Shown here one piece after another: positions 57,278 through 64,000 of a stretch of DNA of 64,000 nt. The first letter of the stretch is position 1. Every line of letters begins with the position of its first letter. Below the pieces are notes generated by a model. That model was not told the origin of the DNA and searched no databases. It was given only the letters and a program-made list of their open reading frames with translations. Position numbers and translations under genes: made by a program. Origin of the DNA: an uncultured Devosia sp. (GTDB lineage Bacteria > Pseudomonadota > Alphaproteobacteria > Rhizobiales > Devosiaceae); contig NZ_CAMLHM010000009.1 in assembly GCF_946479885.1 (NCBI RefSeq), forward strand, positions 1 through 64,000. Reading direction: 5' to 3'.

Positions 57278-58069
57278 ATGCCCAAAATCCTGTTGACCGG
57301 CGCCTCAGGTCAGCTCGGCACCCAGCTGCGCCACTGGTTCACGGCGCGGAACCGGGCGTTTCTTGCCACAGACATCGCCGCCCCTGCCGATGGCGCCAGG
57401 GTCGAGATCGCGGACGTGGCCGATCGTTCCGCCATCGACCGGCTGATGGGCCAGGACATTTCGGCCGTCGTCCATTTCGGCGGCATGGCCAGCGAGGCCG
57501 GCTGGCAAACCATGCTCGAGGCCAATATCACGGGCACCTACAACGTCTTCGAAGCGGCCCGAAAGGCCGGTGTCACCCGTGTGATCTTCGCCTCGTCCTA
57601 CCATGTGCAGGGGATGTATCCGACCAGTGAGGTACCGATCGCGCCGGAGGACCCCTATCGCCCGGACTCGCTCTATGGGGTCTCCAAGGCTTTTGGCGAA
57701 ACCTTGAGCCGGCTCTATTTCGACAAGTTCGGCATCGAGTGCCTGGCCATCCGCATCTGCGCCGCCAGCAATCCCAGCAGCCCCCGCGATGCGCGGCTGT
57801 GGTTCAACCAGGACGACCTGTTGAGCCTGGTCGATCATGCCCTCGACGTGCCGGTACTGGGTCACCGGACCATGTTCGGCATCTCCGACAATCCCAACGC
57901 TTTCTACCGCAATCCGCCCGATGCCGATTTCGGCTGGTCGCCGCGGCATGGCGCACTTGAACTGGGCACGCCCGACCCGCGTGAGCCGCTCGATCCGGCC
58001 GATCCGCGCCAGCGTCTCACCGGTGGAGCCTTCACCCAGTGGGACCATCCTGACGACGAGGTGCGCTGA
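57278..58069 (+). CDS. udh: Uronate dehydrogenase (NAD-dependent, SDR family)
   Basis: 263 residues. Rossmann motif TGASGQLG (7-14), active-site Ser in ASSYHV, and Tyr133/Lys137 in YGVSKAFGE. The size and ICAASNPSSPRDARLWFNQDD region resemble Udh of Agrobacterium, which oxidises glucuronate or galacturonate to aldarolactones. With a lactonase and KdgD next to it, this is the entry step of the oxidative uronate pathway. Glucarate/galactarate dehydratase is not in the window. Confidence 0.9.
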   Translation: MPKILLTGASGQLGTQLRHWFTARNRAFLATDIAAPADGARVEIADVADRSAIDRLMGQDISAVVHFGGMASEAGWQTMLEANITGTYNVFEAARKAGVTRVIFASSYHVQGMYPTSEVPIAPEDPYRPDSLYGVSKAFGETLSRLYFDKFGIECLAIRICAASNPSSPRDARLWFNQDDLLSLVDHALDVPVLGHRTMFGISDNPNAFYRNPPDADFGWSPRHGALELGTPDPREPLDPADPRQRLTGGAFTQWDHPDDEVR

Positions 58070-58102
58070 GCCTGGCCACTAGGATACCGACGCCAGGATG
58101 GC

Positions 58103-60016
58103 TCAGGAAAAGGTGCGTTCGATCGCCGCCTTCAGGTCATGCGACCAGAACGGCTTGCCAAGCCGCTCGAACTTGCCCCGCAACTCCTCCGGCATTTCAG
58201 AATAGCCGGTGGCGACAATGACCTTGATATCGGGCCATTCAGCCGTGATCGCCGATGCCAGCTGTCCGCCATTCATCTGCGGCATTGCATAGTCGGTTAT
58301 GACCAGGTCGATCGGATTGCTCCGCAGCTTGGCCAGCGCCTCCTTGCCGGATGTGGCTTCCAGGACCTGATGGCCGAGGTCCTCGGTCATTGTCGCGGTG
58401 TTGAGCAGAACCAGGGCGTCGTCGTCGACCACGAGCACGCGCTTGGGCTGAAAGGCGGGCGGTCCGGCTTCGTCGGCTGGGAGTGAAGGGGCTGCCTCGT
58501 CGACCGCCACAGGCAGCCACAGCTCGGCCGTCGTGCCTTCGCCAGGCTTGCTGCTGAGCACGAACCGGCCGCCGGTCTGTTCGGCCAGGCCATGCACCAT
58601 CGACAGGCCCAGGCCTGTGCCCTTGCCGACGCCTTTGGTGGTGAAGAACGGTTCGGTGGCGCGGGCGAGCGTCTGCTCGTTCATGCCCTCGCCCTCGTCC
58701 TTGATCGCCAGCACGATATAGCGACCCGGCTTGAGCCTGCCAGCCTCTTTCTTGACGACGACCTCCTCGGCACTGACGGTGATCGCGCCACCCGCCGGCA
58801 TGGCGTCGCGCGCATTGACCGCCAGGTTGAGCAGGGCCGATTCCAGCTGCGCCCGGTCGGTCAGGGCCGGCGGCAGTCCGGATGGAATGCGCGAGGTCAC
58901 CAGCACCCCCGGTCCCAGCACGCGGTCAAAAATCCCCCGCATGCTCGTCACGGTTTCCGCCACATCCACCGGGCCGCTTTCGAGTTCCTGGCGCCGGGCA
59001 AAGGCCAGCATGCGCTGGGTCAGCGCCGCGCCACGCTGGGCGCCCTTGACCGCGTTGTCGAGAAACGGGCTGATCCTGGGGTCATGCGGCAGGCGCTGGG
59101 AGACGATTTCGAGGCTCCCCAGAATGGCCATCAGCAGATTGTTGAAATCATGCGCCACCCCGCCGGTGAGCTGCCCGATCGCTTCCATCTTCTGCGATTG
59201 AAAGAGGGCATTGCGCGCCTGGTCGAGCTGGACCTGCGCCTCGCGCCGCTCGGTGATGTCGCGCGTTACCTTGGCAAAGCCCACGAGGTTCCCCTCGTCG
59301 TCCCGGATGGCATCGATCACCACATGCGCCCAGAACTGGGTCCCGTCCTTGCGGACGCGCCAACCCTCGCGTTCCACGCTGCCCGTCTCCCGCACGATGG
59401 CGAGGTTTTGTTCCGGCTCGCCGCTGCTGCGCTCGGACTGGGTATAAAAGCGCGAGAAGTGCTGGCCGATGATCTCGGCCTCTTCATAACCCTTGATGCG
59501 TTGGGCGCCGGCATTCCAGCTGGCCACATTGCCATTGGTGTCGAGCATGTAGAGCGCATAGTCGGTCACACCCTTGACCAGCAGGCGAAACTGCTGCTCG
59601 CTGATCCGCAGGGCCTCGTCCCGCTGCTTCCGCTCGGTCAGGTCGCGGGTGATCTTGGCGAAGCCGATCAGCTTACCCTGCGGATCGACGATCCGGTCGA
59701 TGACCACATGGGCCCAGAATTGGGTACCATCCTTGCGAACGCGCCAGCCGGTTTCCTCGAACCGGCCTTCTTCAGCAGCCAGCCGCAGGTTGCGCTGCGG
59801 AATGCCGGCCTGCCGGTCTTCTTCGCGATAGAAGCGTGAAAAATTCTGCCCGACGATCTCGGCGGCGGTGTAGCCCTTGAACCGTTGTGCCCCCGCATTC
59901 CAGTTCGTCACCGTGCCGTCGACGTCGAGCATGTAGATGGCGTAGTCGCTGATCGATTCGACAAGCAGGCGATAGCGGCCCTCAGGCGTACCTGTGGCTT
60001 CGAATGGATCGGGCAT
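58103..60016 (-). CDS. PAS-PAS hybrid histidine kinase with receiver domain
   Basis: 637 residues without membrane segments. PAS1 (about 14-125) and PAS2 (about 142-255) are near duplicates (WNAGAQR.KGY and GWRVRKDGTQFWAHVVID in both). His289 in GGVAHDFNNLL is the phospho-acceptor, followed by an ATPase (NLAVNARDAMPAGG, GTGLGLSMVHGL) and a receiver with acceptor Asp575 in VITDYAMPQMNGG. ATG 60016 has GGGGA 6 nt upstream and is preferred over the GTG at 60037. A cytoplasmic sensor, often redox- or light-linked; no partner regulator is adjacent. Confidence 0.92.
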   Translation of the reverse strand: MPDPFEATGTPEGRYRLLVESISDYAIYMLDVDGTVTNWNAGAQRFKGYTAAEIVGQNFSRFYREEDRQAGIPQRNLRLAAEEGRFEETGWRVRKDGTQFWAHVVIDRIVDPQGKLIGFAKITRDLTERKQRDEALRISEQQFRLLVKGVTDYALYMLDTNGNVASWNAGAQRIKGYEEAEIIGQHFSRFYTQSERSSGEPEQNLAIVRETGSVEREGWRVRKDGTQFWAHVVIDAIRDDEGNLVGFAKVTRDITERREAQVQLDQARNALFQSQKMEAIGQLTGGVAHDFNNLLMAILGSLEIVSQRLPHDPRISPFLDNAVKGAQRGAALTQRMLAFARRQELESGPVDVAETVTSMRGIFDRVLGPGVLVTSRIPSGLPPALTDRAQLESALLNLAVNARDAMPAGGAITVSAEEVVVKKEAGRLKPGRYIVLAIKDEGEGMNEQTLARATEPFFTTKGVGKGTGLGLSMVHGLAEQTGGRFVLSSKPGEGTTAELWLPVAVDEAAPSLPADEAGPPAFQPKRVLVVDDDALVLLNTATMTEDLGHQVLEATSGKEALAKLRSNPIDLVITDYAMPQMNGGQLASAITAEWPDIKVIVATGYSEMPEELRGKFERLGKPFWSHDLKAAIERTFS

Positions 60017-60093
60017 GCACGTCCCCAATTGGCCCACAAGTGGCGCAGGACAACGCGGCCAATGACGATTGGTTGCGCCTTTTATGCGATCGG

Positions 60094-60474
60094 TCAGGCG
60101 TCGCGCTCTTCCTCGATACCGGCAGCCAGTTCGTAGGTTTCTCCAGACGTGAGATCGGTTTGCGTGACATCGCCGATCGGTTCCTTCGCCACATCGGGCA
60201 GGCGCAACTGACCCCAGTGGGCATCCCAGAGATCGGGCTTGGACAGCACCACCACAACCTCGTCAAAGCCATGCAGCGTGCGCGCCGCCTCGGCAGCGGC
60301 GAGCGCCTCGGTCACATCGCCGTACTCGGCTTCGTCGGCGTCGATATCGCCCTTGGCCTCCCACCAGACGGCGGCCTTGCTTGTGCCGTCCTCCGCAAGT
60401 TCGATGCCGACCGTAACGGCGTGGGGCGATTGCTGGCCGACAGGCACGAGCCGATATGTTGCGGGCACAGTCAT
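60094..60474 (-). CDS. Small acidic protein of unknown function
   Basis: 126 residues, acidic (many Asp/Glu), no signal or membrane segment. Features: KAAVWWEAKGDIDADEAEYGDV and DEVVVVLSKPDLWDAHWGQL. Codon bias and a clear place between two genes on the same strand support it as real. No family recognised. Confidence 0.65.
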   Translation of the reverse strand: MTVPATYRLVPVGQQSPHAVTVGIELAEDGTSKAAVWWEAKGDIDADEAEYGDVTEALAAAEAARTLHGFDEVVVVLSKPDLWDAHWGQLRLPDVAKEPIGDVTQTDLTSGETYELAAGIEEERDA

Positions 60475-60556
60475 GCGGCACTCCTTCTATTGAGGAGCAA
60501 CCGCATAGGCCAGCAACTGGTTCCAGTGCGCGCCGCCGGTAGGGCAGGGCGCCGGC

Positions 60557-61618
60557 CTAGAGGGCCTTCTCGGTCGCCAGGTCGAACAGGTGGATATGCT
60601 CGGCTGCGATCGCCACGCCGATAACGTCGCCCGCCTTGACGCCGGTGCGGTGCGTCTCGACGACAGTCAGCTCGGGCACCGTGTCGGTGGTGATGTAGGT
60701 CATCGAGCCGGTCGACTCCACCACGGCCACAGGCAGGCGCAGGCTTGCCGTCTCGGTGACCAGCAGATGCTCGGGCCGCAGCCCCACCAGCACCTTGCGC
60801 CCCGCCTCCACCGTCCGCCCCAGCGGCAGCGACAGGCTGTCGGCGATGTCGAGCTGCACGCTCTGGCCGTCGGCTCCGATGGTGCCGGGCACGAAGTTCA
60901 TGGCGGGCGAGCCGATGAAGCCGGCGACGAACTTGCTGACCGGGCGATCATAGAGCTCGAGCGGGCTGCCCTGCTGCTCGATCACGCCATCGCGCATCAC
61001 CACCACATGGTCGGCCATGGTCATGGCCTCGATCTGGTCATGCGTCACATAGACCGACGTTGCACCCAGGCGGTCATGCAGCGCGCGGATTTCCTTGCGC
61101 ATGTGCACACGCAGGGCGGCGTCCAGGTTGCTCAGCGGCTCGTCGAACAGGAAGGCCTTGGGATTGCGGATGATGGCGCGGCCCATGGCCACGCGCTGCC
61201 GCTGACCGCCCGAAAGCTCGCGCGGATAGCGCTTGAGCAGCGCCGACAGCCCCGTCGTCGCCGCCACTTCGGCGGCCTTGGCCTTGGCCTCTGCCTTGCC
61301 CACGCCATGCAGGCGCAGCGAATAGGTGAGGTTCTCTTCCACCGTCATATGCGGATAGAGCGCGTAGCTCTGGAACACCATGGCCACGTCGCGCTTGCGC
61401 GGTGGCACGCCGGTCATGGTTTCCCCGGCAATCTTGAGCGTGCCCGAGGTGATCGATTCCAGCCCGGCGATGGATCGCAGCAGCGTGGACTTGCCGCAGC
61501 CCGAGGGGCCCACCAGGGCCACGAAACTGCCCTTCTCGATCGAGAGGCTCACATTCCGCAGCGCATGGAAGGCGCCATAATGCTTGTCGATATTGCTGAG
61601 CTCGATCTGTGCACTCAT
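60557..61618 (-). CDS. CUT1 sugar ABC transporter ATP-binding protein (UgpC/MsmK type)
   Basis: 353 residues. Walker A GPSGCGKST, signature LSGGQRQRVAMGRA, Walker B FLFDEPLSNLDAAL, H-loop YVTHDQIEAMTMA and a C-terminal TOBE domain (LVGLRPEHLLVTE). It is last in an operon with two permeases and a binding protein, joined by 4-bp ATGA overlaps. Distinct from the paralogue at 17719, with which it shares most motifs. Confidence 0.94.
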   Translation of the reverse strand: MSAQIELSNIDKHYGAFHALRNVSLSIEKGSFVALVGPSGCGKSTLLRSIAGLESITSGTLKIAGETMTGVPPRKRDVAMVFQSYALYPHMTVEENLTYSLRLHGVGKAEAKAKAAEVAATTGLSALLKRYPRELSGGQRQRVAMGRAIIRNPKAFLFDEPLSNLDAALRVHMRKEIRALHDRLGATSVYVTHDQIEAMTMADHVVVMRDGVIEQQGSPLELYDRPVSKFVAGFIGSPAMNFVPGTIGADGQSVQLDIADSLSLPLGRTVEAGRKVLVGLRPEHLLVTETASLRLPVAVVESTGSMTYITTDTVPELTVVETHRTGVKAGDVIGVAIAAEHIHLFDLATEKAL

Positions 61619-62442
61619 TTGAGGGCTCCCGAGGTAAGGCCGGAGACGATACGGCGCTGCAGAAGGACGAAGACGGCCAGGATCGGGGTCACATAGATCG
61701 CCGAATAGGCCATGATGGAGTTCCAGTCCGACGAGTTCGGACCGAGGAAGCCAGCCAGGCCCACGCTGGCCGGCTGCAGGCTCGTTTCCTGGATGATCGA
61801 CTTGGAATAGATGTATTCGCCGAACGCACTCATGAAGGTGAGGATGGCGCAGACGAGGATGCCGTTACGCGCCAGCGGCAGCACGATCGAGAAGAAGGCG
61901 CCGACGCGGGAATTGCCGTCGACCAGCGCCGCCTCTTCCAGCTCGCGCGGTACGCTCATGAAGGTCGCGCGCACCAGCACCACGAAGAACGGCATCGACT
62001 TTGCCGCCGCCGCCAGCACCACCGCCGTGCGTGGAAAGTGCAGCAGGCCGATCTGGTTGAAGCCGACAAAGAGCGGCGTGATCATGACCGATGCCGGCAG
62101 CACCTGCAGCATCAGGATCAGGAACAGGCCCACATCGACCCACGCGCTGCGATAGCGCGCCAGCACATAGGCGCAGCCTGTGCCCAGGATCACCGTGATG
62201 GCTGTGACGCCCGAGGCGATGAGCACCGAGTTCCACAGGAAGGTCGGCATGGACCGCCCGAACCACACGAACGGGTAGACACTCGTATCGGGCGTGAGCG
62301 GCCAGAAGGTCGGCGGGTTGAAGTAGATTTCCGAAGCCGATTTGAGGCTCGTCACATACATCCAGTAGAGCGGGAACAGGTAGAACGCGGCGAGCGCCAG
62401 CGCCACCACCAGAAGGAGCCATGGAGTGTAAGGCCGGGTCAT
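61615..62442 (-). CDS. Carbohydrate ABC transporter permease (MalG type)
   Basis: 275 residues, six membrane segments. The EAA loop is ELEEAALVDGNSRVGAFFSIVLP and the C-terminus RRIVSGLTSGALK is typical. Overlaps both neighbours by 4 bp, so the three genes are translationally coupled. Confidence 0.93.
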   Translation of the reverse strand: MTRPYTPWLLLVVALALAAFYLFPLYWMYVTSLKSASEIYFNPPTFWPLTPDTSVYPFVWFGRSMPTFLWNSVLIASGVTAITVILGTGCAYVLARYRSAWVDVGLFLILMLQVLPASVMITPLFVGFNQIGLLHFPRTAVVLAAAAKSMPFFVVLVRATFMSVPRELEEAALVDGNSRVGAFFSIVLPLARNGILVCAILTFMSAFGEYIYSKSIIQETSLQPASVGLAGFLGPNSSDWNSIMAYSAIYVTPILAVFVLLQRRIVSGLTSGALK

Positions 62443-63341
62443 CCGCGCACCTCATGACGGGTGGAGCGCACATAGATCACCGAAGCGAACAGCACGAGCA
62501 GGAACATCATCACCGAAATCGTCGCGCCCTTGGCAAAATCGTACAACTGGAAACTCATCTGCCACGACCAGTAGCCGGCCACGGTCGATGTATTGGCCGG
62601 CCCACCCTCGGTAATGGCGGGAAAGAGGTCGAACTGCTGCAGCGTGCCGATCAGCCCCAGCGACAGCACGGCGCCGATCGTCGATCGCATCATCGGCAGC
62701 GTGATGGTCCAGAAGCGCTGGAACGCATTGGCGCCATCGAGTTCGGCGGCCTCGTAGAGGTCGCGCGGAATGGCGGCGAGGCCCACGGCCAGCAGCAGCA
62801 TGTTGAAGGCAGTGCCGAGCCAGATATTGGCGATGACCACCGCCCAGATGGAATAGTTCGGGTCCGATTTCCAGAACACGATCCCGTCGATCAGCCCGAG
62901 CGACCGCAGGATCGTATTGAGCACGCCGAAATCGCCGGAGAGGATCCAGCTCCAGATCGCGCCCACCACCAGGCCGGGCATCACCCAGGATACGAGGAAC
63001 AGGCCGCGGATGGTCGCGGCGCCGGGAAACTTCTGTGCGAAGAACAGCGCCAGGCCAAAGCCGATCACGAACTGCCCGGCCATCGAGGCAAAGACGAAGA
63101 TCAGCGTATTCTTGGCCACCAGCCAGAATTCGGGCTGCTTCACCACGGCGATGTAATTGTCAAAACCGGCCCAGGGGCGGATCAGCGTTCCCAGGGTGAA
63201 CATGTCCACCTGCTGGAAGCTCATCAATACGTTGTAGACCAGTGGCAGACCTGCCAGCGCCAGCAGGAACAGCAGGGCGGCACCCACCAGGATCAGGTCG
63301 AACCCGACGCCGTCGCGCATGCTATTGAAAATCCGGGACAT
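62439..63341 (-). CDS. Carbohydrate ABC transporter permease (MalF type)
   Basis: 300 residues, about six membrane segments, with EAA loop DLYEAAELDGANAFQRFWTITLP. It is preceded by a hairpin in the gap after the binding-protein gene, and forms the channel with the MalG-type partner. Confidence 0.93.
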   Translation of the reverse strand: MSRIFNSMRDGVGFDLILVGAALLFLLALAGLPLVYNVLMSFQQVDMFTLGTLIRPWAGFDNYIAVVKQPEFWLVAKNTLIFVFASMAGQFVIGFGLALFFAQKFPGAATIRGLFLVSWVMPGLVVGAIWSWILSGDFGVLNTILRSLGLIDGIVFWKSDPNYSIWAVVIANIWLGTAFNMLLLAVGLAAIPRDLYEAAELDGANAFQRFWTITLPMMRSTIGAVLSLGLIGTLQQFDLFPAITEGGPANTSTVAGYWSWQMSFQLYDFAKGATISVMMFLLVLFASVIYVRSTRHEVRG

Positions 63342-63366
63342 ACCGCCTCCGCAAAAATCGATATGA

Positions 63367-63388
63367 CCGGCCGGATCGCTCCGGCCGG
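63367..63388 (-). terminator. Intercistronic hairpin after the third binding-protein gene
   Basis: A 9-bp perfect stem CCGGCCGGA/TCCGGCCGG with a TCGC loop in the 65-bp gap between the binding-protein and permease genes. No T-run. Same arrangement as at 14753 and 20437. Confidence 0.6.
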
Positions 63389-63406
63389 CCCAGTCAGGGA
63401 GGAACC

Positions 63407-64000
63407 TTAGCCGACAATCCCCTTGATGGTGGCCTGTGCCTGGTCGAGGGCATCCTTGGCCGACATCTGGCCGGTCAGGGCCGCCTGGAAGGCATCATAG
63501 ATCGCCTTGGAGATCTTCTGCCACTCCGGATGCGGACCACGCGGCTGGGCATACTGCAGCTGCTCCTGGAACACCTTCAGCGCTGCGTCGGTATTGGCGT
63601 TGCCGGTGGACGGCAGCGGGATGTCGCTGCGCGGCGGAATGTTGGAGAATTCCGGGAACAGGCGATCGCTCTGCGAGGCGAAGTACTCGATGACCTTGAA
63701 GGCTTCGTCCGGGTGCTGCGAGCTGGCAAAGATACCCAGGTCGAAGTCGCCCATAGCCGACGAGCGGGGGCCGCCTTCGGTTTCGGTCGGCAGCAGGGCA
63801 ACGCCCCAGTCGAACTTCGCGTCGGTCGCCATGCGGCCCAGCTCCCACGGGCCGGAAATGGCCATGGCGGCGTTGCCTGCGTTGAACGTACCGGTCGAGT
63901 CCCACTGGCCCTGGCTCAGCACGTCCTGGCTGGCCAGCTTTTCGTCGAGCAGAGTCTTCCAGATCTCGAGCGCCTTCACGGCGCCGGGCGTGTTGACTTC
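63407..64000 (-). CDS. Carbohydrate ABC transporter substrate-binding protein, C-terminal part
   Basis: 197 residues are visible; the N-terminus with the signal peptide is cut by the window edge. [41 protein letters not shown] and the C-terminal helices ([21 protein letters not shown]) are typical of MalE/SBP_bac_1 proteins of CUT1 systems. First gene of the operon that ends with the ATPase at 60557. Ligand unknown. Confidence 0.93.
   Translation of the reverse strand, partial: EVNTPGAVKALEIWKTLLDEKLASQDVLSQGQWDSTGTFNAGNAAMAISGPWELGRMATDAKFDWGVALLPTETEGGPRSSAMGDFDLGIFASSQHPDEAFKVIEYFASQSDRLFPEFSNIPPRSDIPLPSTGNANTDAALKVFQEQLQYAQPRGPHPEWQKISKAIYDAFQAALTGQMSAKDALDQAQATIKGIVG

Overview
The window is 64 kb of GC-rich (about 64%) chromosome from an alphaproteobacterium of the order Hyphomicrobiales (Rhizobiales). 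A Devosia-like genus is the best guess from the fructose-type transporter with a divergent ROK regulator, several carbohydrate ABC transporters, adenylate cyclases with TPR tails, and the rpmH-rnpA-yidC-engB-argB gene order. That assignment is inference, because no rRNA lies in the window. Genes are dense, mostly in short operons, with no prophage, insertion sequence, CRISPR array or conjugative gene.

Layout. 0-12.3 kb: a truncated LysR regulator divergent from two aldo/keto reductases; an adenylate cyclase/TPR protein; glycerol kinase; membrane PQQ glucose dehydrogenase; a second LysR divergent from a PhzF-like protein and a Tat-exported epoxide hydrolase; NAD synthetase. 12.3-22.3 kb: two sugar-uptake loci, an frcR-frcBCA locus and a CUT1 transporter split over divergent operons with a Gfo/Idh/MocA dehydrogenase. 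22.4-33.6 kb: acrylyl-CoA reductase-like oxidoreductase, ABC exporter, aldo/keto reductase, VOC protein, HAD nucleotidase, two paralogous exported proteins of unknown function, threonine deaminase and small proteins. 33.7-39.3 kb: a TetR/MFS pair, a FAD monooxygenase/MarR pair, an outer-membrane barrel and a patatin-like protein. 39.3-48 kb: argB, an ECF sigma/RskA anti-sigma/fasciclin/exported MsrB cluster, a glutamine amidotransferase, engB, yidC, rnpA and rpmH. 48-64 kb: an atypical flavoprotein, an orphan histidine kinase, tRNA-Arg(ACG), a soluble PAS chemoreceptor, an oxidative uronate-degradation cluster (GntR, SMP-30 lactonase, UxuA-like, KdgD, Udh), a PAS hybrid kinase and a third sugar ABC transporter cut by the window edge.

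How the genes work together. The central theme is sugar and sugar-acid use: three ABC importers, a uronate pathway, glycerol kinase, glucose dehydrogenase and local regulators (ROK, GntR). In all three importers a stable hairpin separates the binding-protein gene from the permease gene. A second theme is envelope maintenance: the sigma/anti-sigma/FAS1/MsrB cluster, YidC, the beta-barrel and the exported paralogue pair.

The most unusual observations are: two LysR genes with no ATG/GTG/TTG at the family-expected start, one having ATA exactly there; three GAAAC pentamers spaced by exactly 10 bp ahead of the fasciclin gene; dispersed CTCCCC/GGGGAG palindromes including a nearly invariant unit of about 50 bp; and a 99-bp G/C homopolymer block between two copies of a 28-bp repeat that is probably an assembly or sequencing artefact.
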